From Strix aluco (Eukaryota; Chordata; Aves; Strigiformes; Strigidae): a stretch of DNA of 64,000 bases. The position numbers and the translations under genes were made by a program. Under the pieces are notes generated by a model. It made no database searches and was not told the DNA's origin. It saw only the letters and a list, made by a program, of their open reading frames with translations. The stretch is from positions 25,356,264 through 25,420,263 of the forward strand of contig NC_133931.1 in the NCBI RefSeq assembly GCF_031877795.1, read 5' to 3'. Of the stretch, positions 23,254 through 36,979 are shown one piece after another. The stretch's first letter is position 1. Every line of letters begins with the position of its first letter.

Positions 23254-26200
23254 GCATTATATAAAAAAGCCTCTGAGAAAAGACCACAGGCTTTCCGTGC
23301 TTCCCAATACATCTATGGAAAATGAAGACAAAATCCCTTTTATGCTACACCTACTAAAGCATGCTACAAAATCCCCTGTTTCTTCCTTCCAATATAATTC
23401 TTCTGGTATGGAATAGGGGAAAGATCTAGGCCACGTAAAACTCAACTAAATTAGGACTGATTTAGTCTCCAGGGCTGTCTCCTCCCAGGAGGTACCTGCA
23501 TTCACTGGGCACTTGCCAGGTCCCCGGCACCTAACTTTGGCCATCCGTGAATTCCTCGGGCATGATGGTAGTTGTTAATTGATGTTAAATTAATTTGGGT
23601 GTGGGTGAAGGTTTTGAGGAAGGGTGTTCAGAGAGCCAAAACCACCATGACAGGCAGCATTACTTTACATCTGCATTGGCTGCCAATGATTAAACGGATG
23701 GAGCCTGATTTACCAGTCGAAGACAGTTTCTCCAGGTTCACTGCGAGCAACATTGTTTGCTGCTAAATCCAGAGCTGAATTCACTTTCAGATGAAAGCAA
23801 ATTCACCTACAGTTCTGACAGCGAAAGAAATCACATGCTTAAAGACAAATGAGATGTATATTTGATTTTATTCTTCTTTCCCACAATATGCATGATTGCT
23901 GGAATTTCTTTCTTTCCTGTGCACAATCTTTTTTTTTTTTCTTTTATTTGTCCTGATTTGGAGCTAACAGCTGGTCTTACCTATGAGAACCAGCTCACAG
24001 AAACAGTTCAGGATATAAAGCACATTTATGATAAGACACCTGATAAATCCCTTTACATTCCGTATCTTTCCTGTAAAGCTGGGGGGGATGCGCAGAGAAG
24101 GAGAAAAGACCTGCTTTAGGATGATGTCATAGCTGTTGGGCACATCTGCCCCAAATTAAATTACCATCTAAAGGGCTTATTTCCCAAACATAATTCTTTT
24201 CGGCTTGGAAGGAGACATAAAGCAGTGTATCTCTTCAGTCTGCATTTGGGAAGTCTCCGAAAATTTGGGATCACCCTTCTCAGTATGCCAGCAAGATTTA
24301 CTAGTGCTGAGTCTCTCAGGTGATGATGCTGTACAAGTTACATGAAAAATGAATCTTTCTTAGTTCCTTGATTAAGTTGTGACTCATAATAAATCTTCTG
24401 GAGACATCAAGCCTGTCTTGCTAAAAGCATGAGGGACATTTGCAAAGCCCTCTAAGAAGGTGTGAGAAAGGGATCTCACCTGTAAGAAGAAAGCTTGCAA
24501 AAGTGAACCTGTTTGAATTTTAAAATATCCATTCTCCATTTTTCACAGCAAACTCTGCGTGCGTGCCAGAATTTGAAGACAAAAATGCAAAATGCGTAGA
24601 AATAAACAACAACATTTAAACACAGCAAGGCTAAACCACTTGCAGATAGGCTGCTTTGTCTATTGCAATACCCCCAAAAAATTAACAGGAGAAAAAAGAA
24701 GAAGACAAAATACAGGAAAACTATTTTTTTTTTAAAATACCTTCTATGTGATCTTTCCCTATGAAGGCACTGAGATCATATGGCTTCCAAGGTGATAAAG
24801 AAGAGGGAAATGTTGCACCACGAAAAGACCCCATCCTCTTGCTGCCTACTGCAAACTGCAGGTGTCCCCCATGTGCTCCTCGTGGCAAAGCCCCTGGTGA
24901 CAAGGGAGCTGTCTCTTTTGGCTTTGGCATCTGTCCTTGGGCGGACCCCATGAGCCAGTGGCCATGACAAAGCTGTGCACGCATGTGACGTGTGCTGCAT
25001 CAGAGGGAATGACCTCAGTACCGCCCGGCAACCTGGATGCTGGACGCAATCACACTGGCACCCTTTTACAGGAACTCCACTAAAATGCATGAACCTGTCA
25101 TATGTCCATGGTAGTTACTTAGAAATGGAGTAAAAATGTCTCAAAATGCCTCTTTCAAAGCACCTGACAGGTAGCATCCAAACACAGCAAAACCTTTCAG
25201 CCCATCTAGAAACCACAGTCCCAGTTTTGTGCTGATGTAAACCAGCACAGTTGGTGGAGTTTTGCTGATTTACACCAGCTGAGGAACTGTTCTTATATTT
25301 TCACCTGTTTCATGAAGATTTATATAGTAATTCACTGCAAAGTATTATAATGAAAAAAAAAAAGACTTGCCTAGCTGGGTCCACAAGTCCTATTTTATAA
25401 GTAAGTTATCTCAGCCTTGCTGGGTCAGATCCTACTGAGAGGACGATACATCCAGGGCTGTCATGTAAATCATTTCCTTTTGAATACTTATGTCTAATCA
25501 ACTTCAGACCTTGTTTTGGACACATTGTATGTTTCATATGCTGAAGAACTCTCTCTGATGAAATCCTTGCCTCCTGACCCCAAAATACATCTGAACAAAA
25601 TTGTCCCATCAGGAGTTCAGATAATTGCTTGGCCTTTCCTGTCAGTCATAAACCAGACCGATCCAACTTTTTTGGACACTTCCCCACACTTTAATGTGCT
25701 TTTCAAACACATTCCGAACAGCATAACAGAATGGGAATGGTTGCTTTTATAAATGCGTGTACTTTATATACTTAAGCAAAGAAATCAGAGACTCTCTTTG
25801 CTGCTGCCATATGTATTATTGTGTGATAAAAATTTACCAGCATGTAGTTCTGCAATTATTGTTCTTACAGCTCCATTACTTTTAAATCTTATTTATGTAC
25901 CATGGACTTTTTTCTTTCACTGGAACTCCCAGGCTCTCCCTTCTCTTGTGCCAAAGCTTATGAAGCACTGAATAGTCCAGGCACAATTTGAAGACTCGAT
26001 CTTTCTCATGCCCAAAGCCAGTATGTTTAAGAGCGATGCTTTTCTGCTCCCACCCACAAACTCCTTCGGGGTCTACAGCTGCGCAGCTCCTTGGATCTAA
26101 CTGAGGTTGCCAGTGGCTGACGCAGCAGGACACCGGCACCAAGCGAGGTTCGTGCTCGCTGTCTGGCCACAGCAGCATCCGCCACGCAGGGATGCAGCTT

Positions 26201-27929
26201 ACAACAGGGAGAAGCCGAAGTCCTCGTCGGAGGCCAAGCTGGGTCGCTGCCCAGGCGCTGCGGGGGACAGCAGGGCGAGACGTCTGCGTGGAAGGCACAG
26301 CCTGGACTCAGCAAAAGCCGGCAGAAAGTTTTCTATTGATTGTCTTATGAGGGAGCCATGATTTCTTGCCCCCAGCCCTCCTTGACAGCCTGCTGGTGAG
26401 CACAGGAGATCTTGGGGAGGTGAGGAAGATTCGCTGGAGGAAGCCCAGCACATTTTTGCTGGTGAATGGCAAGCCACCCCATGCACTTGGGCAGTGCTAA
26501 ATCCTGAACAATGAGAAGTATTACAAATATTGAGACATCACAGACAAGGGTTTACAGAGATCACAGTCTCAAGTTGAAAGCCTGGGAATTCCTCAAGGAG
26601 AAGGTGTGGTCTGGGGCAGTGCATGTGAGCCGAAAGCTTTCTAAGTGCCTCTGAAGCTCTCAACATCTGATGAGAAGATTAAGTTCATGGGTAAAACACA
26701 TTGTGAAAATGGAAAGCAGATTGCTACATTTATCAGTAAGTTGAAAGGACAAAATGTACGTGAATGTTAGAAAAGAAAAATCATTAAAAGGCCATTCTAC
26801 ATCAAGAAGAAATCTTTTCAAGGAGTGGAAAACAGGGACCTGTAGGGCTTGGGTGCCACAGAGGAACCTCACTTCTTCACCTGAGTCCTGCATAAGCAGA
26901 GATGCAGAGCCATATGCATCACCTCACAGACCGTTAGGATGCTAAGCCCATATATCTCATGGTTCCTGTGGACAGACAGGTTCTGTTAGACATCACTGTG
27001 CCTGTTTGAGGCATCAGCCTCTTGGCAGTTTGCTGGAAGTCATTGCTACCTAGCAGGGGTGACAAAACTGAACACTGACACTGGTTTCTGACACTGGTGA
27101 GTGACACACGGGGCAGGGTTTTGGCTCTGGCACAGTCTCATGAGAAAATGTGCTCATGGATTTCAGATCTGTACACGTTACAGAAGTGCTCCTGAAACTC
27201 ACACTGGTTTTATCGTTTTGCAGTGTACCTTTGTGAGCCTGTAAACTCAGGCAGAGTTCTCACAGAGTTTATAAGCTGTCCTATGAGGACATGCAAAAAA
27301 GCATGAATCCTCAGAATGTTTGTATTCTCTGCAAGAGCACCTGCAGCAAAGGCCCCAGGCGTCCCCTGGGTAGCTGTTGCACCCGTCAGGTTGATGATGT
27401 CCATGGACCAGCACACACTGAGCTGCTTTTCCCCAAACTTTTCACTATTTCAGGACTTACACTAAGTGTAGGAAAATAACTTTCAATTTTCCATAGCCCT
27501 GCATTTCTCCTCTTCGTTATTGTGAGAGAAGCCCTTATCTCATCGTTCCCCTGCACTGTGAATGGCTTATGTGATTTCTGGGATGGGTGCCTGCTGTTTC
27601 AACCTTTACCTTCTTGGTTCCTCACCTCGGATGCTTTCTGTAGCCGCTTCACATCTCTGCTGTCATCCCTGTTTGATCCTCGCAGTGCACAGGGTGAGCA
27701 TCATGGGGAAAGATCAGCCTGCAGGCTGCTGCTTTGAGTGCAGAAATGAACATAGAGAACAAATGAACACAGAAATTAAGTCAGAGATTTTCGTGAAGTC
27801 AGGGCACTTCAGCGGTACAGCCCCACCCCAGAGAACATAAAATTAAGCAAACCGTCCTCGAAAAGACCAGAGTGACTGTCACGGGGCATTCGGGAGACAC
27901 TCAGAAGAACGTGCGCGCCTGTGTGTGTG

Positions 27930-28460
27930 CCGGTGGGTCAGAAGCGGACTCACGGCAGGGAAAGCACACGGCAGGGCGGGGGGGGGGTGTCCCCGGGGTG
28001 TCCCCCCCGTCACGCTGTCCCCCCTCCGCCGCCCTGGGGCCGGGGCCGGTGGCGGCAGGGCGGCGGCGCGGCTCGTTCTGACCGCCAGGTGGCGCTGTCG
28101 CCCCGGGCACGGCCCGGCCGCCCCCGCCGGCCGCGGGGAGCGGGGAGGGGAGGGCCCGGCCGCGGGGGGACACTGGGCCGGGGGTCCGCGGCGGGGGGAG
28201 GGGCCGCCCCTGCCCGCTTCTGGCCGCTCTCCCGGCCGCGGCCGGAGCACACCGGGCTCTCCGGGCCGTCTGTAGCGGGAGGTGCGAGGAAGCGGTCAGG
28301 AAAGAGGAGAGGAGAGGAGAGCCGTTACCCCGCGGCCCCCCTCCCCGGCCTCGGTGCAGGGGCCGGTCTTGGCCTTAAGTGGAAAAAGCCCGCTGGGAGC
28401 CTGTGGGCCGGCTCCTCCACAGCCCGTTCAGTGTCACCCCCCCGATGGCTGGGGCGTCCT
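27930..28460. promoter_or_regulatory. Orphan CpG island between UQCRB and GDF6
   Basis: About 530 bases of extremely GC- and CpG-rich DNA in the middle of moderate-GC intergenic sequence, 11 kb upstream of GDF6 and 23 kb downstream of UQCRB. It overlaps open frames in several registers (for example 27921-28487 plus and 27879-28250 minus), but their low-complexity Gly/Pro/Arg/Ala composition is what GC-rich DNA gives by chance. It carries a near-consensus CTCF motif (28082-28095). It could be a boundary element, a distal CpG-rich enhancer, or the promoter of an unannotated non-coding RNA. Confidence 0.7.
28082..28095 (+). promoter_or_regulatory. CTCF core motif
   Basis: CCGCCAGGTGGCGC matches the CTCF 14-mer CCASYAGRKGGCRS at every position except the third (G for A, a common variant). 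The motif reads forward on the + strand and is followed by TGTCGCC. It is the best CTCF match that I noticed in the window. Confidence 0.65.
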
Positions 28461-31400
28461 AGTGACTCACGTGACGTGCCAGTATGATCCTCGTTTTCGG
28501 TGGAACATATTCCCAGGAGGGTTTATTCACGGGCCGCCCGGGTTTTTCACCTGTTTTTCTGTTAGTTCCTTTTGAATGACATCTGGAAAGGCTTGGTAAC
28601 TTCTCCTGGAACAGAAGAAAAGCCTCCTCACTGCCCAGTGCCTCGTACTAGCCTCTGCAATGCATCATGTAGTTCAGCCACTGTGGTTTGATCCTACCGG
28701 CCTTCCATAGACAAGCGTGTTTCTTGGCTCTTCCCTCTGATCATTTTATTCTGTGCGGGCAGCTCTGAGCTCCCATCTCTGCCCAAGACACTTGCAGCAG
28801 CTTCACAGTATCATTTAGCAACAGCTCACTTTAGTTCAGACACATTTGGTATTGAAGCAAGCACACAGTTCAGAAGTCCATCCCAGTCCAGATGTGTTCC
28901 CCCAAATTCAGAAACCAGATCCCCATCCCAGCTCTCAGCAGTCACTGAGTGCAGCCAGCATTTTGTTGCCCACCAGTTGTTTTCTTCACAGCCCACTGCT
29001 ACGGGCACTACCAGCTCTCCCTGTGATGTGCTCTGCTCCCTTCCAGGCACCTGGGCAAAGGGCAGCCCATGACATTTTCCAGTCACCATCTGCTGATGTT
29101 TATTTTGGCCCTCCTACAGGTGTTTCCAAATGACTTTTGTGGGAGAAACATGGAAAACAAGATTTAGGACAACCCATTGAAGGAACTGGGAGACTGAAGG
29201 TGAAAACTCCCCGCACTGACATCTGCTCTTTTAGCAGCTTCAGTGCTCCATCCTGCCTTGCTCTGAGCCCTGGTACGAGTGCGCAGCGCCAAGTCCCTCG
29301 GGACAGGCAAGGGCCATCTGTAGTTCTCAAAACTGGAGCTTAGGAGTTTATCCAGAACCCAACCTCTGCTCTGGAAATCCTGTGACTTTGGAGACAAGTG
29401 GGGTTTGGACGGGCTGAAAATGCAGCAAGAAGAGCAGATTTTCTTCAGATGTGTAGATGCTGTTGTAGACTTCGTGAAGCATCGTTAATGAAAAATGAAG
29501 TTATTTTAGTAAACAAACATTCACATGCAACCATTGGAAGGTGAAGTCAGGAGTTTGGAGTTGCTTTACATTTTAACAGACATGGAAATAACAACAAACT
29601 GAGGAAACATGCTTGTTCTCAGGGCTGCCTGAGCTAAGCCATACGAGTCAGACTGAGAGCCATCAAACTTACTTGTGCTGAATAATATCCCATTACTCCC
29701 TGAATGAATAAGGCAGTCCTCAATGGAGCTATCAAGGAACATGATTCCAGTAAGTTATATACAATTCTGGACTTGTTTTCTAAACATATGCATTAATTTT
29801 TTTGGTAAGAAGCCCATTACATTATTTTTGGCCAATGCTCTCCTTTTCTATAGCTCTGATAAAGCTCAGTCTGTGAAATATTTCTTCAGCTACCTCAAAG
29901 CAAGTGTTGACATCACCAAGAAGTAAGCAGTGCTAAAGCAAAACAAATGTACATAAGGGAAAGCCCAGGTTGTGATTACATGTGATGAAATGGAAGATGC
30001 CCAGCCAAATAGTGAAGCATTTCTATTGACTTACCCTGGAACTCAGTCCTTTTGCTGAAGAACTACTGTGAGGTTTCAGGCACAGATGAGTCTTGATGAA
30101 GTCTGAGGCAAAATTTGATGTCGGTTAATTATTTGTGAAGTTCTGACAATTGTATACATGCTGGGGAAGTCTCCCTACAACATGCATTTCTCTGGTTTCC
30201 ATTCCTTGTTGTGCTGCTATTGGGCATATTGAACACCTCCTGCTGTGGAATCCCTGCCCTGGGAAAGGGATGGCGTTGCCCTAGCATAGGCAGTGCTGAG
30301 ATTTATAGAGAAGTAAAGACAACTTCTGATATTAAGCAAAGAAAGCTGAGCTGGATGAAGAACTTGCTCTAGTAAAATGAAGCTTTTCTCTTTTTTTTTT
30401 TCCCTTTCTCTTTCTTTCTTAAGCTTAACAAAAAAGAAAAATGGAAAATCCCCACTGATTGCATCCAGCTGTTAAAATTTTATGATACCAAGATCCCCAG
30501 TTGTCATGACCACTTCATGTAGTTTAATATGCAGTCGTATTCTTTTCAGTTTCATTTTCTTCCCTAACTTTAGTTAATAAAACACCTTTCAGACAGCCTG
30601 TTCTTAGCAGTTATAGAGTCCCTGGTCTTCTTTTATAAAGAGGAAAAATGTGTGCAGCTTTAAGATCTAATTTGTATACACATACCCGGGCTGATACCTG
30701 TGGGATACCTTGGCATGTGAGGAAGTTAAACTGCAACCATAATTCCCATTAACGTCAGTGAGAGCAACATTTGCGTGTTTCCCCGTGCAAAGCAGACACG
30801 GGTTGAACGGAAGCAGCTCTTTTCCGATCACCATAGACCAGCCCTGCCATAAAGAGGTCAACCCTCTGCCCCAGCCAAGACTCCCCTTGCCTAGGGATGG
30901 CTTTGGGCTCTGGCCCAAAATGAATAAATCTCTCTGGACTTTGGAAATTCAGAGGCAAACCAACACCTCCCAAAGTATTGCACATTTATTCTCTGTTTCA
31001 TCCGCGGCGACCGTGGGGGTTGTTATCTACACTGTTTGCAGTTTCAGCTTGGCTTTCCTAAAGGACTTTTTCACTGCTTGATTGCCACAGATAAAATGCC
31101 CAGGATAAAAGCAATGCCCACATTTTCTGCTTTCAAATGCACTAATATTTTTAGTCTGTCATCTCTCCTGGTTCCCTCCTGCCTTGCTGGCGTTTGCCCA
31201 TGCCAGTAGCCATGCACGTGTGGTGGTAGGAGGGGAGGGAGCGTGATTCCCTGTGCTAGGGCAGCGTTGGCATTGGTGCGGAGGAGCAGCACTCTGACAT
31301 CTACTTCTGCTTTAGAGTTCTTTGTTCACTACAGCACGCTGGCGTTGCTCTGGCTTGCTACCACTGCTCCTGTATATAGAAGAAAACCCACCCTACATTA

Positions 31401-31499
31401 AGAAAGAGTAAGTGTACACATCAGTAGCTCAAAGATCAGACCAGCTGATTTAATTAATCCCAGAACAAGCATTTCAAATAAGTGAATCCAGAATTATGT

Positions 31500-31900
31500 T
31501 TAAACTGCAAAGGAATCAAAATATGCTATGGGCGAGAGGTTTTTGCTGTGTTCTGGCTGGTGAATGCTTCTTTTTCAGCCTCGGCATTCTTTTGCATTAG
31601 TCTTTTGCCTTTGTGGTGTTGAAAATCGTTTGAGGAATCTATTTAATGATGCAGTTTTATGTAAAAGGTAACCACATTACTACACTAAATATAAGGCAGT
31701 CAGAGGAACTGAAAATAAACAAGTTCCTGACGGGTAGCACTGATAAACATTTTGGTCAGCCAATGCGTTTTGTGGACAATGTTTAAGGAAACATAGCTGC
31801 TAACATGCTTATCTCGAGGAAGCTTTATTTGCCCTGTGCCAGTTCTTATAGTCGTAGTTTAATAGGAAGCCTCTAACGATAAAATATTCATGCTTGTTTA
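31500..31900. promoter_or_regulatory. Candidate distal enhancer block upstream of GDF6
   Basis: Repeat-free, moderate-AT sequence containing a CCAAT box (31760-31764), a SOX-type ACAATG (31776-31781) and several TTTAAT/TTTAATGA homeobox-like cores. Gdf6 in mammals is controlled by many dispersed enhancers. Assignment here is by appearance only and conservation was not tested. Confidence 0.2.
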
Positions 31901-33869
31901 ATCATCTTTTACTCAGCAAAATAACTGAATTAATTTGGGACCAGAAAAGGATGTGGACTCCATGGCTGGCTCAGGTTGGGGCATCACTAGTCTGCGTGGC
32001 AGGGAAGCTTCTCTGTGGCAGCTGGCTTGGTGTGGGGCTGTGTGCCCTTGCACTGCCCTCTTGGAGAAATACTCTGTTTCCCCAAGAAAAGTTGGTGGCT
32101 TCGCCTGGCTCTGCCTGTCTCACGCTGTACTAGAGATAGGAAAAGTGACTTTTTAAAATCACAGAGATTTTAAACTGCAAAAATGGAAAAGAAACACTTC
32201 CAGCATGTGGGGATGTCTTCTGAGATGGAGTTGAATTCACACTGAGGGTGCCCATCTATTTAGTAGGGATCCAGCTGACAGCTAACCTTTTGATATAAAA
32301 CGGTTGCAAGCCTGCCCTTTCCTCTCCTTCCTTGATCCCCTCCTCTTCCCCTCTATGCATTTCTCTCCTCTCCTCAATAAACCCAACAAAAAACAGAATG
32401 GGGGGGAAGAGTGGAATTAACATGACAGCTGTCACTATCACATGTTTCAGCCTGTGCATCCCCTTCCCCTGCCGCCATCTTCAGGCATAACCTCCATCCA
32501 TCAGGGAATGTCCCCAGCCTGGTCACTGCTGCAGCACAGCTCCTTCCAACACCAAAGCATCAACAAGGGTCAACATGAATTTTTTACTTCCCAGGAGCTG
32601 GTTTCCTTTGCCAGAGGCTTCTCAGTTGGCACTCCCTGTTTTGGGTCTGTATGCAGTGAGACTGCTACGTTGTTCCTAAAGGGATTTCTTTAGGGGAAAC
32701 AGCTGCAGCTCCTTGCCCAGGAAGACAGTAAACAATACCCAGTGGGCTCATCAGAGCTGGCACTGGCGGACTGCTTTGAACTGAATAAACATAAGGAAAA
32801 ATTTAATTTTCCCTACCAAGAAAAAAATTAAATAGCAGTGGTATGGTGGGAAGCAGCACCTGTCCTGAAGAGTTTGCAGTTGAAACAAGGAATGAGGCAG
32901 AGATGGCAGCAAGGAAAGATGGAGTGAAACTCCTGAGGTAATGTGAGTACGGATGAGATTGGAAGATCTTTGGAGTCTTCAGGTAAGCTGCTTGCCTGCA
33001 TCCCAACACTGGTAACAGGACAGTAACTGAAATGCCTTAAAGTCAGGGCCTGCAACAAAATCCAGCTGCTGTGCTCAGAGTGCCTATACAGTGCTCAAGC
33101 GATGACAGAGAAGCGAGGGAAATGAGAGGAGTGAGAAAGAAATTGTAAAATAAAAAGATGCAAATAAATTCCTTCATGCTGTTAGGCCAAACTGTGATGA
33201 TGCAGCTCTTTGTTCAGAATCCTTCATCTTTTTTTAAAGAGGATTTGCTGTATGTCCCTGTCCCTCTTCAGGCAGAACATGTAGTTGTGATCATTTGTGA
33301 CAATACCATCGTTTCATAGCACCAGCCTGAGTGAAGCCAAAGCTGTAAGCCTGAGCTGAGGTACTCACCGCAAAAAACCTCCAAAATCTCCAGTGAAATC
33401 TAGCTTATCAAAACTGTAAGTATCCTTATGTAGAATGTAAAAGTGCAAGAAATGTCTGCAAATTATTCCACAGTTTTTCTGAGATCAGAAGTTACTATGC
33501 ATATGTGAGCTCCTGCACTCACTGCACTGAAGCCCTAGACATATGGCCACTAAGTATTAAAGACAACAAAAAGTATAATTCAGCCCACAAATGGAGGTCT
33601 GGATCCTGCTGGGACTGAGGTCCTTTTGTGTCCTACAAAATTAGGAATTGTGGATACTCTGCACCGAAGAAGAAATGCCGAATATCCTCTGGGGCTGGGC
33701 TTGCAGCCTAGTGGAAAGTCAGACTAAAAAGAAAACAATAAATTAAAGTGCCACCAAAGTCCTCAGAAGAGAGAAAACTGCATCGAAGGAACAGCCTTTC
33801 ACTTTTAGCCCCCCAAGAGCTGAAATACGAAGGCGCCGAGGCGGTGAGTGGTTCCCATCCTGCCACCGG

Positions 33870-34150
33870 CAGCAGGATATACATTATTTAGAAACGACAG
33901 AAATTGTCTGAGTTAGCAGTGTAGCTGAACAAATTAGAAATTATAGTATAACTGGGGGTTCGATTTATATAGCTGGCGCTCCGAGACAGAAATACAGACT
34001 ATGACAGGTTAATGGGAACTGTGACATTCCCTACACATGTAAATAAACACTGAATTTGAGAACCTCTGTTTTCCCCAAGCACTAGTAAATAAAAGTATAA
34101 CAGAGACCTCATGTAAAGTAACCATATGCTTATAATTATACAAACATTGT
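33870..34150. promoter_or_regulatory. Candidate enhancer with MEIS, TEAD and FOX motifs
   Basis: Within 50 bases are TGACAG (MEIS/TGIF, 34002-34007), ACATTCC (TEAD, 34024-34030) and GTAAATAAACA (forkhead, 34039-34049). The flanks are AT-rich, repeat-free sequence. Position is about 5.6 kb upstream of the GDF6 start codon. The cluster is suggestive but could be chance. Confidence 0.25.
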
Positions 34151-35006
34151 AGATCCCCTGTGTGAAATTTCACATCTTTATTGCTTCTATTTTAATGTTT
34201 ACAAAGTTAGCAGTAATTTTTCAAAACCAAATCTATCCTAAACAGGAAAGACAATTTCCTACATCATTTTAATTTTCTACTCCAGAGCAAATGAAAGCAG
34301 AACCGGTCTTGCAAACCTCTTCCCTTTCTCCTGCTCTATATGCCACAGTTTGTGCCCCCGACGTCAGGATGTGTTTTGACGCACCAAGAATGCAGGAGTG
34401 GCTTCACTCTTCGTGCCCATATATTAAGTTTTTAACTGTGAGTGAGAGACAATATGTTTCTAATCTAAGACAGTGACAAAAATGCAGAGAGCTTGCAGAG
34501 AAGCAACATTGCCACTGGTTCGTGGCAAAATAAAACACTGTAAAAAGCAACAGTGGTGTGTAGGGTTAGCCCTGCTACTTCTCCCGACTTTTCTTGTGAA
34601 AAGACTAACCACCAAAAGCAGGAGCAAAAGGAAGAGAAATGGGAAAGCTGTCCTTGCACGGTGGAGCTACACAAGCCTCTGCCGAGCCGGAGCATGGGAG
34701 ACTCGCCTGGAAGAGCCTTGCGGGCCGTGAGGCACTGGGAGAGGCACAGATCCATTGCAGGATACTTGGAAAGTGAAACAGAACTTTCCTTGGAGGACCA
34801 CAATGTGGGAGCTAGTTCAGACTCTCCTAAAGCAACCCTATTTATTTGGGTGTGCTCCTTCACCTCCTGTTAGTTCACATGCCGTAGTTTTGACAGTTTA
34901 AATTCTTGGTCCGCTTAGATTTTTGAGGTTTATGTTAACAGTTTGGAGAGTGGGCAGGCTGAAAGAAATATGCCGAGAAAAAACTGATGGTTTGCTGTAC
35001 TAAGTT

Positions 35007-35025
35007 AAAAAAAAAAAAAAAAAAA
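35007..35025. repeat. A19 homopolymer
   Basis: Uninterrupted A run with no recognisable retrocopy attached. Confidence 0.8.
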
Positions 35026-36979
35026 GAATATTTGGCTAATGTGATGGTCCAGGATGCAGACAGCAGAGAAGGGAGATTGGTGCTCTGTCCCCAGGGATGC
35101 TCTCAGCCGAGAGCAGGGCAGCCTGGATGGGAGTGAGGCAGGGAGAGTTGCTGGCACATTACCCATGAGGGAAGGTCCATATGGGGAAGAGGAAGAAAAC
35201 TCTGGGTCAAAATCTACCTTCTGAAAACAAATATTCCTGTTAGTATGGAGCACTGAAAACAAACCTTTTCAGGAGCACTGCAGCACGGAAGCAGAGATGC
35301 TAAAAATGTTGAAGCTAAAACAGATAGGAGTTTGACGCCTCAGATCTGGGGCCTTTGAAAGACAAATCCCATTTTCAAAGCCAAGACTTGTGAAGGCTGG
35401 TGTTTTGCTGAAAATCAGCACAGAAGAACTACACAGGCATTTCAGAAAACATTGCACTAACTACTCTGCCAGCAGGAATCCCTACCTGCTGATTATGTGG
35501 TGTGGCCACGGCCTTCTCAGAGCTTTTTGTGGTAAAGGGGGAAGAAGCCCATACTTTGAGTGGGTACATTTTCTAGTCATCCTAATAGAGAATAATTTTG
35601 CTTCTCAAAAATAAAAACCCTACCACTGATCATTCATGTTAAAATAAACCACAAGCTAGCTGCAAAAAAATAAAAGATATTAAGAGGGACTGTCTCCAAA
35701 CCGATCAGCTCTGTACCAGTGCCACTTATGCACCACAGTTAGTCTTCCACAAACCAGAGGTGAAACGAGTGATGCTTAGGCCTTGACTTGGCCACTTGCA
35801 CAGGGATGAATTTTAACCTCTGACGCTAGTCCTCAACATCGCTGTGCACTTTATGGTTATAACAAGAGAAATTTCTATTAAACTTCCAGGAGAAAAAAAT
35901 TACATTTGATTTTGGCTGTCTTCTGGCTTTTAAAATTTGCCTCTGCTTATTTTTCTTTTCCCCAGAGTAGGAAACTCACAGAAAGGAAAAAATCTGAAAG
36001 ATGTGAAAACTGTGTGTGCTACTGCAAGGAAATTAATGAAACTGGTTTTAAAACTGCAGTTTTGCAGTCTCCAAATTGCTTTAGTTTGGAGAAACATATT
36101 TGAAATAAAAAAATTGTTCCGAAATATTTATAATGCAATTATAAACTGAAATCCGGCCAACTTTTATTGTTGAGAAAACCGGAAAGGAAATAATTTTTAA
36201 AAATGCTATTCTTCTTTTCTGGTGGCTGCTATTATTTTAACGGGTTTTTTTAATTTTATTGTTGCTGCCATTATTATGCCCTTTGCTGAGCTCCGAAGCC
36301 AGGATCCCAAGTGTTTCACAGGCGCTGATTCATTCTTGCACTGCCCCGTGAGGTGCCTGCTCCTGCCTGCAGTTCCCAGGTCCAGTTCCACGTGGTTTTC
36401 TCAATGCCAATCAAAACCAAAACTTCTTGAAATGGTTTGATATATTCAAGTCCCTCGCAGTGATCTGACTGCATAGCTGCATAAGGCGCCACGATTGCTA
36501 CATCTTCTCTGTTCCCTATGCTCTGTCATTCCCTTAAATGACTATCCTGGCAATTAGCTGTATCGAACAATGGCATTGTCTTCTGAAATGGCAAGGGGAC
36601 ACCCTGAGCAACCAGGCCTAACACTGCGAGAAACAGGCAGGGGAGCAGCACTGCCTACTGTATGGCTGTCACTACTACCTGGCTACACTATCCTCTGGTG
36701 AGCATCGCTGTCTTGGGGTGATAACAACAGTGCGTGTGACTCTCCCAGCCTCTGTCCTGCCTGAAAGGTTGCTGGAGCCAGGGGAAAGACCCCCATTGTC
36801 TGCAGAAGGCTTCGAGTCAGGCCCCCGATAAAGAAGCGAGGGTGGAAAGCAGCCACCCAAGTCAATTTTAGAGAATGCGTTAAAATGTGCAAAAGCAGCA
36901 GGTAGAAATGAAATCAGGCTGATGGAAGTTGCTCTTGAGACCACTCGACCCTTGCAGCTTTGCATTAGTATGAAACCAC

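Larger units (their letters stand above)
20731..27880. other. Intergenic, no gene recognised
   Basis: No supported coding sequence. It contains a 10-bp direct repeat (22671-22695), a 16-base A run (23238-23253) and otherwise unremarkable sequence. Open frames of up to 138 codons (25882-26298, minus) have no family resemblance that I recognise. Confidence 0.65.

Noticed and set aside
27879-28487. Overlapping frames of 123 and 188 codons in the orphan CpG island
   Set aside because: Gly/Pro/Arg/Ala strings expected from GC-rich DNA; no recognisable domain or splice structure.
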